Source: Terasakiella pusilla DSM 6293
GTDB lineage: Bacteria; Pseudomonadota; Alphaproteobacteria; Rhodospirillales; Terasakiellaceae
NCBI RefSeq assembly: GCF_000688235.1
Contig: NZ_JHYO01000026.1
Span: 1-54,663 of the forward strand
DNA length: 54,663 nt
Reading direction: 5' to 3'
Shown here: positions 16,677-24,672 of the stretch, piece by piece
How the letters are laid out: the number at the start of each line of letters is the position of its first letter
Position numbering within the stretch: position 1 is the first letter of the stretch
Notes under the pieces: generated by a model
Told to the model about the DNA's origin: nothing
Seen by the model: the letters and a program-made list of their open reading frames with translations, nothing else
The model's database searches: none
Translations under genes and position numbers: made by a program

Positions 16677-16861
16677 ACCTGCTGGAACGAGGCCGAAAAC
16701 TAGCGAAGTCCTTTGGGGCGTGCAACTGTTTTTTTTAGCTTTTTTGATTTTCTTTTTGAATAATTGTCTCAGCTCAAGACTTTTGGGTGTATTTTTGGTA
16801 TCATTAGGGCTGAAACAAAGTCCTGTTTTGGGTCGTACACTGGCAAGCAGGGAGAAGAACG

Positions 16862-17557
16862 ATGACCATTGACGTACAAGGTGTCATTCAGGCTCTGTCC
16901 AGAGCTGTCGAGGTTTCACCGATGAATAGCGACGCCCCTCTTCATCCGGTCATTACCATTTCGCGGGATCTGGGGACTGGCGGGGATGCGATTGCGCAAT
17001 TGCTGGCGGAACGGCTGGGGCTGGACATTTATGATGAAGAAATTATGGATGCGATCTCCAACCGCTATGAGGTCAATAAAAGTGTCCTGAAAAATCTGCA
17101 TGAAAAATTAAGTTCGGCAAGTGATTCCTGGCTTTATGCCATGGTGACGGGGAAAAATGTCTCGCGCGAAGACTATGCTCATGCGCTGGTGACTGTAATC
17201 CGCGCAATTTACCATAAGGGCGGGATCATTATGGGACGTGGTGCTCATGTGGTCTTGGATGGGCGTGATGTGCTGCGGATCCGGCTGACCGGTTCGCCAG
17301 AGGCATGCGCCAAACGGGTTGCCCATCGCGAGCGGTTGAGTTTGACGGAAGCTAAAAAACGTTGCGCGGCTGTTAATAAAGAGCGTGGGCATTTTGTCTG
17401 GAGCATGTTCAAGTCCCGCCTGAACGATCCGACAAACTTTGATCTCACGATCAATACGGATCATTTTGCGCACTTTGAACAGATTGTTGAAACCATCATC
17501 CGGGCCATGGAAATGATGGGGTACAGCAAACGGCGGACCGGTACCACGAACCGCTAG
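16862..17557 (+). CDS. Cytidylate kinase-like family protein
   Basis: A 231-residue nucleoside-monophosphate-kinase-fold protein of the cytidylate-kinase-like (PF13189) family, distinct from Cmk at 4094. After an N-terminal extension of about 28 residues it shows ITISRDLGTGGDAIAQLLAE, a variant P-loop, then YDEEIMDAIS and GRGAHVVLDG. The Arg-rich lid RVAHRERLSL follows. The substrate is not known with confidence; members are often annotated as cytidylate kinases without proof. The start is ATG 16862 with GGGAGAAG ten bases upstream. It is followed after 111 bp by an ion exchanger gene with no obvious functional link. Confidence 0.8.
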   Translation: MTIDVQGVIQALSRAVEVSPMNSDAPLHPVITISRDLGTGGDAIAQLLAERLGLDIYDEEIMDAISNRYEVNKSVLKNLHEKLSSASDSWLYAMVTGKNVSREDYAHALVTVIRAIYHKGGIIMGRGAHVVLDGRDVLRIRLTGSPEACAKRVAHRERLSLTEAKKRCAAVNKERGHFVWSMFKSRLNDPTNFDLTINTDHFAHFEQIVETIIRAMEMMGYSKRRTGTTNR

Positions 17558-17591
17558 AACAATTCTTAAGAAAAATGACTCTGTTGTGTCT

Positions 17592-17613
17592 CGCCCCTTT
17601 ACATTAAGGGGCG
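17592..17613 (+). repeat. 8-bp GC-rich hairpin
   Basis: CGCCCCTT and AAGGGGCG pair perfectly around TACATT between the kinase-like gene and the exchanger gene. No T-run follows, so it is a processing or attenuation hairpin at most. Confidence 0.4.
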
Positions 17614-17668
17614 GGCATGGCAAAGCTCTAGCTCATTTTTCTCCATCAGGAATTGGATCTCCTTTAAT

Positions 17669-18652
17669 ATGATGATGTATGTGCTTATCGCAATCGGTTT
17701 TGTCCTGTTGTTAGGCGGGGCGGAATATCTGGTCAAAGGGTCGGTTGGTCTGGCCCGCCGTATCGGGGTTTCCCCGCTTGTGATCGGGATGACGGTTGTG
17801 GCGCTTGGGACGTCGGCACCTGAATTTGTGGTGAGTTTGGACGCGGCCATGGCGGGTGTTGCAGGTATTGCGACCGGTAACATTATCGGCTCCAACATCG
17901 CCAATATTCTGTTGATCCTTGGGGTGACGGCTATGATTAAGCCGATCCATAGCGATCCGGGGTCTGTGTTCCGTGATGGGATTATCCTTGTGGTCTGTAG
18001 CGCGGTCTTTACTGGACTGGCGTTGAGCGGATCATTAGACATGATGTCGGGTCTTATCCTGACAGCCATGTTTATTGGTTTTCTGGTTTATTCTTATTGG
18101 CGCGAAGCCCATGGTGCGGACCCTGAAGTGGCAGAAATGCACGCCCATGAAGCCGAAGAAGTTGAAGCGCCGGACAATCCATGGGTTTTGCTGGCGATGA
18201 CCCTTGGCGGGATCGCAGCGGTGGTCTTTGGTGCGGAGCTGCTGGTTGATGGCGGCACGCAGATTGCCCGTCAGTATGGTGTTTCAGAAGAAGTGATTGG
18301 CCTGACCATGATTGCGGTCGGCACCAGTCTGCCGGAATTGGCGGCGTCTGGTATGGCGGCCTTGCGTGGTCATACGGATGTGGCGTTGGGGAACGTGATC
18401 GGGTCCAACCTGTTTAATATCCTTGGTGTCTTGGGGATCGTTTCCATGATCCAGCCTTTGCCTGTTGCACAGCAACTGATCGAGTTTGATCTGTGGGTGA
18501 TGATGGGGGCAACTGTTCTGTTGGTGCCGTTTATGGTGACCAGATGGAAGTTGTCGCGTCTTGAAGGCTTTATCTTTGCGGCTAGCTATGGTGTCTATAT
18601 CGCGGTTCAGGCCTATGGTGTGGACAGTCTTTTGGAAAAAATCGGGGCCTAA
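17669..18652 (+). CDS. Calcium/sodium antiporter (YrbG-type)
   Basis: An inner-membrane cation exchanger of the CaCA superfamily, K-dependent Na/Ca subgroup. The 327-residue protein has about ten membrane segments in two inverted halves. Each half carries the alpha-repeat signature: GTSAPEFVVS (about 49-58) with GNIIGSNIANILLILG, and GTSLPELAAS with GNVIGSNLFNILGVLG. The acidic Glu in each alpha repeat is the ion ligand. A charged cytoplasmic loop rich in His and Glu (about 150-170) separates the halves. Three Met codons occur in tandem at the start and I use the first. The SDR gene follows two bases later, so the two are probably cotranscribed. Confidence 0.93.
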   Translation: MMMYVLIAIGFVLLLGGAEYLVKGSVGLARRIGVSPLVIGMTVVALGTSAPEFVVSLDAAMAGVAGIATGNIIGSNIANILLILGVTAMIKPIHSDPGSVFRDGIILVVCSAVFTGLALSGSLDMMSGLILTAMFIGFLVYSYWREAHGADPEVAEMHAHEAEEVEAPDNPWVLLAMTLGGIAAVVFGAELLVDGGTQIARQYGVSEEVIGLTMIAVGTSLPELAASGMAALRGHTDVALGNVIGSNLFNILGVLGIVSMIQPLPVAQQLIEFDLWVMMGATVLLVPFMVTRWKLSRLEGFIFAASYGVYIAVQAYGVDSLLEKIGA

Positions 18653-18654
18653 CG

Positions 18655-19407
18655 ATGAGGGTGGCATTGGTCACAGGCGCAGCGCAACGTATCGGAGCGC
18701 ATATCGCAAGTACCCTTGCTGAGGCAGGCTGGGCCGTTGCCATCCATTATCATGGCTCAAGTGAAAAGGCAGAAGCCTTGGCGGATCAACTCCGCGCAAA
18801 AGGTGGTGTGGCCGAAATTTTCTCCGCCGACTTTTCAAATGAAGACGATGTGCAGCACCTGTTGCCCGCCGTTCAGGCGCGTCTGGGGCTGGTGAGCTGC
18901 CTTATTAATAATGCCTCTGTTTTTGAAAATGATACGGCGCTGACTGCCAGTAAGGCGAGCTGGGATTTACATATGGGTGTAAATTTGCGCGCGCCTTTCG
19001 TGTTGTGTCAGCATTTTGCGCGCCAGAAAGAAGGGGTGCGGGGCAATATCATTAATATTGTTGATCAGAGGGTCTGGAACCTGACGCCGCACTTTACCAG
19101 CTACACGCTTTCCAAGGCCGCGCTGTGGACGTTGACGCAAACGCTGGCGCTTGCTTTATCGCCTCATATTCGTGTGAATGCCATCGGGCCAGGCCCGACT
19201 TTAAAGAATGTGCGCCAAACTGAGGCGGACTTTCAGGCCCAGTACGAAGCTATACCTTTAAAAAAACCGACCGACCTTATGGATATTTCCAACGCAGTGT
19301 TGTATATCCTTAGCGCACAAGCCATGACGGGACAAATGATCACCCTTGATGGCGGAGAACATCTGGGCTGGGCCCAGGGGGATAATCATACCCCACCACG
19401 AGAATAG
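18655..19407 (+). CDS. SDR oxidoreductase, FolM/pteridine reductase-like
   Basis: A 250-residue short-chain dehydrogenase. It has the cofactor motif TGAAQRIG (7-14), NNAS, and the catalytic YTLSK. The segment IVDQRVWNLTPHFTSYTLSK, with the Arg and without the usual SDR Ser at the active site, is characteristic of pteridine and dihydromonapterin reductases (FolM). It probably reduces a dihydropterin with NADPH. Location directly upstream of folB, nine bases apart, strongly supports a role in tetrahydropterin or folate metabolism. The C-terminus (LDGGEHLGW) is also typical. NADPH preference and exact substrate are inferred. Confidence 0.87.
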   Translation: MRVALVTGAAQRIGAHIASTLAEAGWAVAIHYHGSSEKAEALADQLRAKGGVAEIFSADFSNEDDVQHLLPAVQARLGLVSCLINNASVFENDTALTASKASWDLHMGVNLRAPFVLCQHFARQKEGVRGNIINIVDQRVWNLTPHFTSYTLSKAALWTLTQTLALALSPHIRVNAIGPGPTLKNVRQTEADFQAQYEAIPLKKPTDLMDISNAVLYILSAQAMTGQMITLDGGEHLGWAQGDNHTPPRE

Positions 19408-19416
19408 GACAAGCCG

Positions 19417-19830
19417 ATGACCGCGTATCAAGCCGACAACGTTCAACCGCTTCGTATTGCAGATGCGAAAGCTTCCGTACGGCATGTCTTTATTCGGGAT
19501 CTCGTCCTTTTGTGTTCTATCGGCGTTTATGAATATGAACATGAAGCGCCGCAGCGTATCCGGGTTAATCTGGACCTGACGGTGTCGGAAAGTCACCACA
19601 ACGATAATATCGATAATGTGGTCTGTTACGAACAAATCTCCAACAAGGTGCGGGACATCGTCAGTGGCGATCATACCAACCTGTGTGAGACCCTTGCGGA
19701 GAAGATTGCCGCAAGCTGTCTGGAGGATATCCGCGTCCAATGTGCCCGCATTCGGGTGGAAAAACTGGACGTGTTTGAAGACATCGCAAGTGTCGGTGTC
19801 GAGATTGAACGCTTTAACGCCGCCGTCTAA
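19417..19830 (+). CDS. folB: Dihydroneopterin aldolase
   Basis: Cleaves dihydroneopterin to 6-hydroxymethyl-dihydropterin and glycolaldehyde in folate synthesis. The 137-residue chain has a 20-residue N-terminal extension before the conserved core HVFIRDLVLLCSIGVYEYE. It continues with the catalytic region YEQISNKVRDIV, and ETLAEKIA with the Glu that binds the pterin ring. FolB works as an octamer of this small fold. The C-terminal VGVEIERF is typical. It is the last gene in the exchanger-SDR-folB run. A 439-bp non-coding region follows. Confidence 0.94.
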   Translation: MTAYQADNVQPLRIADAKASVRHVFIRDLVLLCSIGVYEYEHEAPQRIRVNLDLTVSESHHNDNIDNVVCYEQISNKVRDIVSGDHTNLCETLAEKIAASCLEDIRVQCARIRVEKLDVFEDIASVGVEIERFNAAV

Positions 19831-20269
19831 GTTTTTGTGATTCAGCACGCTTTTGCGGCTGGGCTCAACTTGCCTGAAATGGAATCGAATTTTTGCGAAT
19901 CGTGGGGAATCCTAGAGGGGACTCCCTGCAAAGTTTTGCACATTCTGTAAAGAGGAAAAATTCGTTTCATTTTCGTGACTCTTCTATGAAACAGATAGGT
20001 TGTGTAAAAGTTTCCCTTAAAAATAACGTTTAATTTCAATGGGTTATTTTGGTGCACAAAAAATAGGCACTTCATAGGAAGTGGCGGTTTTGCTGGTCTA
20101 ATTCGACATACCCCAGAACAACCCACAAACTTATCCACAGGCTTGGTGGATTAAAAAATGGACCCGCAGAAGTCCTAGGATTCCCACCCGTGAGTCAGCA
20201 GATTTGCGTTTTAATAAAAAAAATCATATCAAAGTAAAAAATATTTTTGAGTAGATCTTGAGGTTATCA
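19831..20269. other. 439-bp non-coding region with DnaA box and repeats
   Basis: It contains no gene. Visible elements: a 14-bp palindrome TGCAAA-GT-TTTGCA (19927-19940), a consensus DnaA box TTATCCACA (20131-20139), a separated inverted repeat (19902-19915 with 20175-20187), a GTTTCAT/ATGAAAC pair near 19960-19990, and an AT-rich block at 20205-20250 next to the ChaC gene. It resembles a regulatory or replication-related region, but only one DnaA box is present. Confidence 0.45.
19902..20187. repeat. Separated inverted repeat flanking a DnaA box
   Basis: GTGGGGAATCCTAG (19902-19915) and CTAGGATTCCCAC (20175-20187) are reverse complements apart from one extra G. The weaker inner flanks GACTCCCTGC and GCAGAAGTC continue the match. 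They enclose about 260 bp including TTATCCACA. Confidence 0.5.
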
Positions 20270-20827
20270 ATGGCGCGAGAAAAAGAACTTTGGGTTTTTG
20301 GCTACGGGTCATTGATGTGGTCACCGGGGTTTGAGTACGAACAGGTCTGTCTGGCGACCTTGGCGGGCTATCATCGTGACCTCTGTGTTTTATCTTATGT
20401 TTTTCGGGGCACACCAGAGGTGCCGGGGATCGTCATGGGCCTGCGCCCCGGTGGTCACTGTCAGGGGCGTGCCTTTAAAATCTCCGCAAAGGATGAAGCA
20501 GATGTGATGGCCTATCTGCAGGAGCGCGAGATGATCAACAATGTGTATGATCCCTGTTGGCTGGAGATCACTCTGGAAGATGGACGCCGGTGTCCGGCCT
20601 ATACCTTTGTGGCACGTAGGGATCATGATCAGTATGTCGGAGATGAGCCTCAGCACGAAAAGGTGCGGTTGGTCTTGCAAGGTTTCGGACAAGGCGGCAG
20701 TGCGCTGGAATATCTGGACAATACCTGCACCCATTTGCGCGACTTATCGATCCGTGACGAGGCTTTGGAAACCATTTTGCAGGTTGCCCAACAGCAAAAA
20801 GCACAAAAAGGCGAAGAAATACGCTAA
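20270..20827 (+). CDS. Gamma-glutamylcyclotransferase, ChaC family (copy 1)
   Basis: Probably cleaves glutathione into 5-oxoproline and Cys-Gly in the cytoplasm. The 185-residue protein has the substrate-binding YGSLMW (12-17), RGTPEVPG and YLQERE with the catalytic Glu at about 85 or 87, as in E. coli ChaC. ATG 20270 is chosen because GAGG lies six bases upstream; TTG at 20258 is less likely. A paralogue of the same length lies at 29060-29620 on the other strand. It is not obviously in an operon with the arginine genes, 104 bp downstream. Confidence 0.88.
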   Translation: MAREKELWVFGYGSLMWSPGFEYEQVCLATLAGYHRDLCVLSYVFRGTPEVPGIVMGLRPGGHCQGRAFKISAKDEADVMAYLQEREMINNVYDPCWLEITLEDGRRCPAYTFVARRDHDQYVGDEPQHEKVRLVLQGFGQGGSALEYLDNTCTHLRDLSIRDEALETILQVAQQQKAQKGEEIR

Positions 20828-20931
20828 ATAGGGGTTTTTTCGAATTGACAGCCTGTCGGACTATCCGGATACTCGTCCGCTTTCCTAAATGGAAAATTTT
20901 GTTTATTTAAACGTGTGGTAAAGGATAACCC

Positions 20932-22104
20932 ATGACCCAATCTGTCATGAAAACCTATGCCCCGGCTGATGTCGTTTTCGATAAAGGCGAGGGGGTATTC
21001 CTATTCGCTGAGGACGGCAAGCGCTTTCTCGATTTCGGCGCCGGTGTGGCGGTGACCTGTTTAGGTCATGCCCATCCTCATTTGGTTGCGGCCCTGACCG
21101 AGCAAGCCCAAAAACTGTGGCATTGTTCTAATCTCTATAAAATCAAGGGACAGGAACGATTTGCACGACGATTGGCGGAAAACACGTTTGCTGATGTGGC
21201 GTTTTCCTGCAACTCCGGTGCAGAAGCGAATGAATGTGCGATCAAGGTCGCGCGTAAGCATTTTGCCGCAAAAGGCAGTGATCGTTATCGTATCCTGACA
21301 TTTGCAGGCGCATTCCATGGCCGGACTATGGCGACCCTGTCGGCGGGCAAACAAGCCAAACATTGTGACGGCTTTGGCCCCATGCTGGACGGGTTTGATC
21401 AGGTCGCCTTCAACGATCTGGACGCTGCGAAAGCGGCGATTACCGATAAGACGGCGGCTATTCTGGTCGAGCCTGTGCAGGGCGAAGGCGGGATGCGTCC
21501 GGCGGATGTGGCCTTCCTTCAAGGTTTGCGCGCGCTTTGTGACGAGCATGGCCTGTTGTTGATGTTTGACGAAGTGCAAACTGGTGTGGGCCGGACAGGT
21601 AAGCTGTTTGCTCATGAATGGGCGGGCGTGACGCCGGATGTGATGGCGATTGCCAAAGGCATCGGCGGGGGCTTCCCGGTGGGGGCGTGCCTTGCGACAA
21701 ACGAGGCGGCAAGCGGTATGGCACCGGGCAGTCACGGGTCGACCTATGGCGGCAACCCTCTGGCGATGGCGGCAGCCAATGCGGTGTTGGATGTGGTGTT
21801 GGAAGACGGCTTCCTCGATCACGTCAGCAAAATGGGCGCGCTGTTTAAGGCGCGCTTGCAAGACGTGGTGGACGCGCACCCGACTGTTGTGACGGGCGTG
21901 CGGGGTCGTGGTTTGATGCTGGCGCTGGAATGTAAGGTCACCAATACGGATTTGGTTGCCAAATGTTTTGCCAACGGTTTGCTGGCGGTTCCTGCCGGTG
22001 ACAACGTCATGCGCCTGTTGCCGCCCTTGGTGGTACAGGAAGAACATATTGAAGCTGCGATCGCTATTTTGATGCGGTCATGCGCAGAACTTTCGGAAAA
22101 ATAA
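20932..22104 (+). CDS. argD: Acetylornithine aminotransferase family protein
   Basis: PLP-dependent class III aminotransferase that interconverts N-acetylglutamate semialdehyde and N-acetylornithine in arginine synthesis. The 390-residue length is normal. Motifs: SGAEANECAIK (95-105), FHGRTMATLS, the PLP-contacting FDEVQTGVGRTGK (212-224) and Lys242 in AIAKGIGGGFP for the Schiff base. The gene is three bases upstream of argF, which makes ArgD (rather than another class III enzyme) the natural assignment. Confidence 0.95.
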   Translation: MTQSVMKTYAPADVVFDKGEGVFLFAEDGKRFLDFGAGVAVTCLGHAHPHLVAALTEQAQKLWHCSNLYKIKGQERFARRLAENTFADVAFSCNSGAEANECAIKVARKHFAAKGSDRYRILTFAGAFHGRTMATLSAGKQAKHCDGFGPMLDGFDQVAFNDLDAAKAAITDKTAAILVEPVQGEGGMRPADVAFLQGLRALCDEHGLLLMFDEVQTGVGRTGKLFAHEWAGVTPDVMAIAKGIGGGFPVGACLATNEAASGMAPGSHGSTYGGNPLAMAAANAVLDVVLEDGFLDHVSKMGALFKARLQDVVDAHPTVVTGVRGRGLMLALECKVTNTDLVAKCFANGLLAVPAGDNVMRLLPPLVVQEEHIEAAIAILMRSCAELSEK

Positions 22105-22107
22105 ATT

Positions 22108-23016
22108 ATGAAACCGAAGCATTTTTTAGACCTTCACCTGCTTGATGGTGATGAACTCCGGCACATTCTGGATCTGGCGAACGGTTATAAGCGCGGCCTG
22201 AATGTGGCGGGTGGTGACAAACCGCTGGACGGCAAATGTCTGGCGATGATTTTTGAAAAACCCTCGACCCGTACGCGCGTGTCCTTTGAAGTGGGCATGG
22301 TACAACTAGGGGGCCATCCGCTGGTCCTGATGGGGGAAAATTCCCAGCTAGGGCGCGGGGAAACCATTGCAGATACTGCACGCGTCCTGTCGCGTATGGT
22401 TGATGGCGTCATGCTGCGTACCGATGCCCATGAAAAGCTGACGGAAATGGCGGAATATTGCACCATTCCCGTGATCAACGCCTTGACCGATGACAGCCAC
22501 CCCTGTCAGTTGATGGCGGACATTATGACCATTGAAGAACATCGCGGCCCGATTGCGGGTAAAGTGGTGACATGGGTTGGTGACGGTAACAATATGGCGA
22601 ACAGCTATATCCATGCGGCAACCCGTTTCGGTTTCGAATTGCGTTTGTCTTGTCCGGATGAGTTGATGGTGAAGGACAGCATTCTGGATTGGGCCGCGAA
22701 CGAAGGGGGCAATATCTCCATCGTGAAAGACCCCAAACTGGCGGCGAGTGGTGCCGATGTGGTTGTGACGGATACGTGGGTATCTATGGGCGATAGCGAT
22801 TATGATCGCCGGATGGAATTGTTGACCCCTTATCAGGTCAATGAAGGCTTGATGGCGCAATGTGCCAATGATGCCTTGTTCCTGCATTGCCTGCCTGCCC
22901 ACCGGGGGGAAGAAGTCACCGATGCGGTGCTGGATGGTCCAAATTCCGTCGTCTGGGATGAGGCGGAAAACCGATTACATGCACAAAAAGGCATTATGGT
23001 CTGGTCAATGATGTGA
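22108..23016 (+). CDS. argF: Ornithine carbamoyltransferase
   Basis: Joins carbamoyl phosphate and ornithine to form citrulline. The 302-residue chain is typical for the anabolic enzyme. The carbamoyl-phosphate site STRTRVSF (about 51-58), HPCQLMAD and the C-terminal HCLPAHRGEEV with the active-site Cys are all present. It begins three bases after argD, so the two form an operon; hslO follows after a 75-bp gap with a hairpin. Confidence 0.97.
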   Translation: MKPKHFLDLHLLDGDELRHILDLANGYKRGLNVAGGDKPLDGKCLAMIFEKPSTRTRVSFEVGMVQLGGHPLVLMGENSQLGRGETIADTARVLSRMVDGVMLRTDAHEKLTEMAEYCTIPVINALTDDSHPCQLMADIMTIEEHRGPIAGKVVTWVGDGNNMANSYIHAATRFGFELRLSCPDELMVKDSILDWAANEGGNISIVKDPKLAASGADVVVTDTWVSMGDSDYDRRMELLTPYQVNEGLMAQCANDALFLHCLPAHRGEEVTDAVLDGPNSVVWDEAENRLHAQKGIMVWSMM

Positions 23017-23050
23017 TCCGACCCTATATAGAGAAAAATTTTGAATGATT

Positions 23051-23081
23051 TGAGCCTCTGTCCGATATGGATAGAGGCTCA
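23051..23081 (+). promoter_or_regulatory. Strong hairpin between argF and hslO
   Basis: TGAGCCTCT pairs with AGAGGCTCA, with an extra TCC/GGA inside after one mismatch and a GATAT loop. It ends ten bases before the hslO start and has no T-run, so it could occlude or insulate hslO translation rather than end transcription. Confidence 0.5.
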
Positions 23082-23091
23082 ACGCTGTTAA

Positions 23092-24030
23092 ATGGATAGT
23101 ATGAAAATGAGCAAGCAGCTTTTAGATGACCGTATTCTGCCGTTTCAGGTAGATGAATTGGATATTCGCGGTCGTGTGATCCGTTTGGGCAAATCGGTTG
23201 AAACCATTCTCGAAGCCCATAAATATCCCAAACCGATTGCGGACATTCTGGCAGAAGCCATGGGCTTGACCGTTGCCTTGGCCTCTGGTCTTAAATATGA
23301 CGGGGTCTTTTCCCTACAGGCCATCTCGGAAGGGGAAGGCGCAGGCCCGATCAAGGCGTTGGTGAGTGATATTACCTCGGACGGTGGCTTGCGCGGCTAT
23401 GCCGGATTTGATGCGGATAAACTGGCAGCATTGGGCGACAACCCTGCGGTGACAATCGAAACGTTGTTAGGGACAGGGCGTCTGGCCTTTACGGTCGATC
23501 AAGGTAAGCACATGCAGCCCTATCAAGGCATTACGGCGCTTGAAAAAGGCACCCTGAGCGATTGTGCACATGCCTATTTCCAAAGTTCTGAACAATTGGA
23601 TAGCGACTTTAAAATTGCCTATGGCGACAGCGGCATTTGTGTGGTCATGATCCAACGTTTACCGGATGAGGCAAATGATGAAGACGCGGCGAAGGAAAAA
23701 TGGAACCACGCCACCATCATGCTGAAAAGCCTGACGGATCAAGAGATGCTGGACCCGACCTTGGGGATGGCGGACCTGCCGTATCGTTTGTTCCATGACG
23801 AAGGTGTTCGTGTTTACGAGACACGGACCGTCCATCAGGAATGTCGCTGTTCGGAAGAACGTCTGGAGACGACTCTAAAAAGCATGCCGACACCGGAATT
23901 GAACGACATGATTGAAGAAGGCGGGACCACTGTGACCTGTCATTTCTGTTCGACCGATTACACCTTCGATGCGGCGCGTCTGACGGCCTTGCGCGATGAA
24001 AAAGAAGCGGAAAAAGCGGTCAAACATTGA
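23092..24030 (+). CDS. hslO: Hsp33 redox-regulated chaperone
   Basis: Cytoplasmic holdase that is switched on by oxidative unfolding. The 312-residue protein has the beta-rich N-terminal substrate domain and a C-terminal zinc centre made of ECRCS and CHFC. The two CxC and CxxC pairs are about 30 residues apart, the exact Hsp33 redox switch. YFQSSEQL is also conserved. Three Met codons (23092, 23101, 23107) are possible starts and none has a clear ribosome-binding site. A stable hairpin lies just upstream. It follows argD-argF in the order common to Rhodospirillales. Confidence 0.95.
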   Translation: MDSMKMSKQLLDDRILPFQVDELDIRGRVIRLGKSVETILEAHKYPKPIADILAEAMGLTVALASGLKYDGVFSLQAISEGEGAGPIKALVSDITSDGGLRGYAGFDADKLAALGDNPAVTIETLLGTGRLAFTVDQGKHMQPYQGITALEKGTLSDCAHAYFQSSEQLDSDFKIAYGDSGICVVMIQRLPDEANDEDAAKEKWNHATIMLKSLTDQEMLDPTLGMADLPYRLFHDEGVRVYETRTVHQECRCSEERLETTLKSMPTPELNDMIEEGGTTVTCHFCSTDYTFDAARLTALRDEKEAEKAVKH

Positions 24031-24090
24031 CATCTGATCTCATCTAAGCCTGTATCATAGAAACAGATTATTATTTCTATGGAGGTTTAG

Positions 24091-24669
24091 ATGAGACGTT
24101 TTTTTGCGGGGTTACTTGTTGTCGTGGGGCTGTCTGCCTGTGCGCAAACAAACCCGCCCGTACAGGTTTTACCGGAAATTACTTTTGTCCATCTGCCCCA
24201 GATCACACTGGATGTGGCGGCAATTGATGTGATCAACCAGTCCAAGCCCTCTGCGGAAGGTCGTGACGTTTCCCACCAGTATCCGACATCGCCCAGTAAA
24301 GCGATTAACAATTGGGCACGGGACCGCTTGGTCGCCGGTGGCACAAGTGGTGTGGCGCAGGTTGTGATTTTGGAAGCGACAGCCTTGGAGCAAAAGCTGC
24401 CGAAAGCAACCGGCGTCAAAGGTATCTTCACCAACGATCAGTCGGAAAAATATATCACCACCGCCAATGTCCGTATCGAAGTCATGGACAGTAATGGTAC
24501 GGTCAAGGCCTATTCAGCGGCAGAAACCAATCGCACTATCACCCTTGCCGAAGACCTCAGTCTGTTAGATCGGGAAAAAGCATGGTTTGATATGGTGGAA
24601 AAGATGATGGCGGATTTCAACGAAGCGATGGATAGCAGCGTTAAAACCCACCTTCCGGTCCTGAAATAA
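24091..24669 (+). CDS. Putative lipoprotein of unknown function
   Basis: A 192-residue protein with a signal peptide ending in the lipobox LSAC, so Cys17 would be lipid-modified. The mature part is mixed alpha/beta with TANVRIEVMDSNGTVKAYSA in the centre and a helical C-terminal end, with no motif I recognise. ATG 24091 follows GGAGG by seven bases. It ends three bases before the convergent trkH stop. Location in the inner or outer membrane cannot be decided. I do not assign a function. Confidence 0.8.
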   Translation: MRRFFAGLLVVVGLSACAQTNPPVQVLPEITFVHLPQITLDVAAIDVINQSKPSAEGRDVSHQYPTSPSKAINNWARDRLVAGGTSGVAQVVILEATALEQKLPKATGVKGIFTNDQSEKYITTANVRIEVMDSNGTVKAYSAAETNRTITLAEDLSLLDREKAWFDMVEKMMADFNEAMDSSVKTHLPVLK

Positions 24670-24672
24670 AGC

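Noticed and set aside
16657-16872. 71-codon frame on the + strand
   Set aside because: It begins inside the tRNA-Ser promoter region, has no ATG or ribosome site, and overlaps the next gene's start.
20131-20139. Chromosomal origin of replication
   Set aside because: Only one consensus DnaA box is present and no dnaA, hemE, parAB or similar genes flank it. Kept only as a finding to examine.
21061-22047. 328-codon frame on the minus strand
   Set aside because: Fully antisense to argD, with high His and Arg content typical of shadow frames. argD itself is intact.
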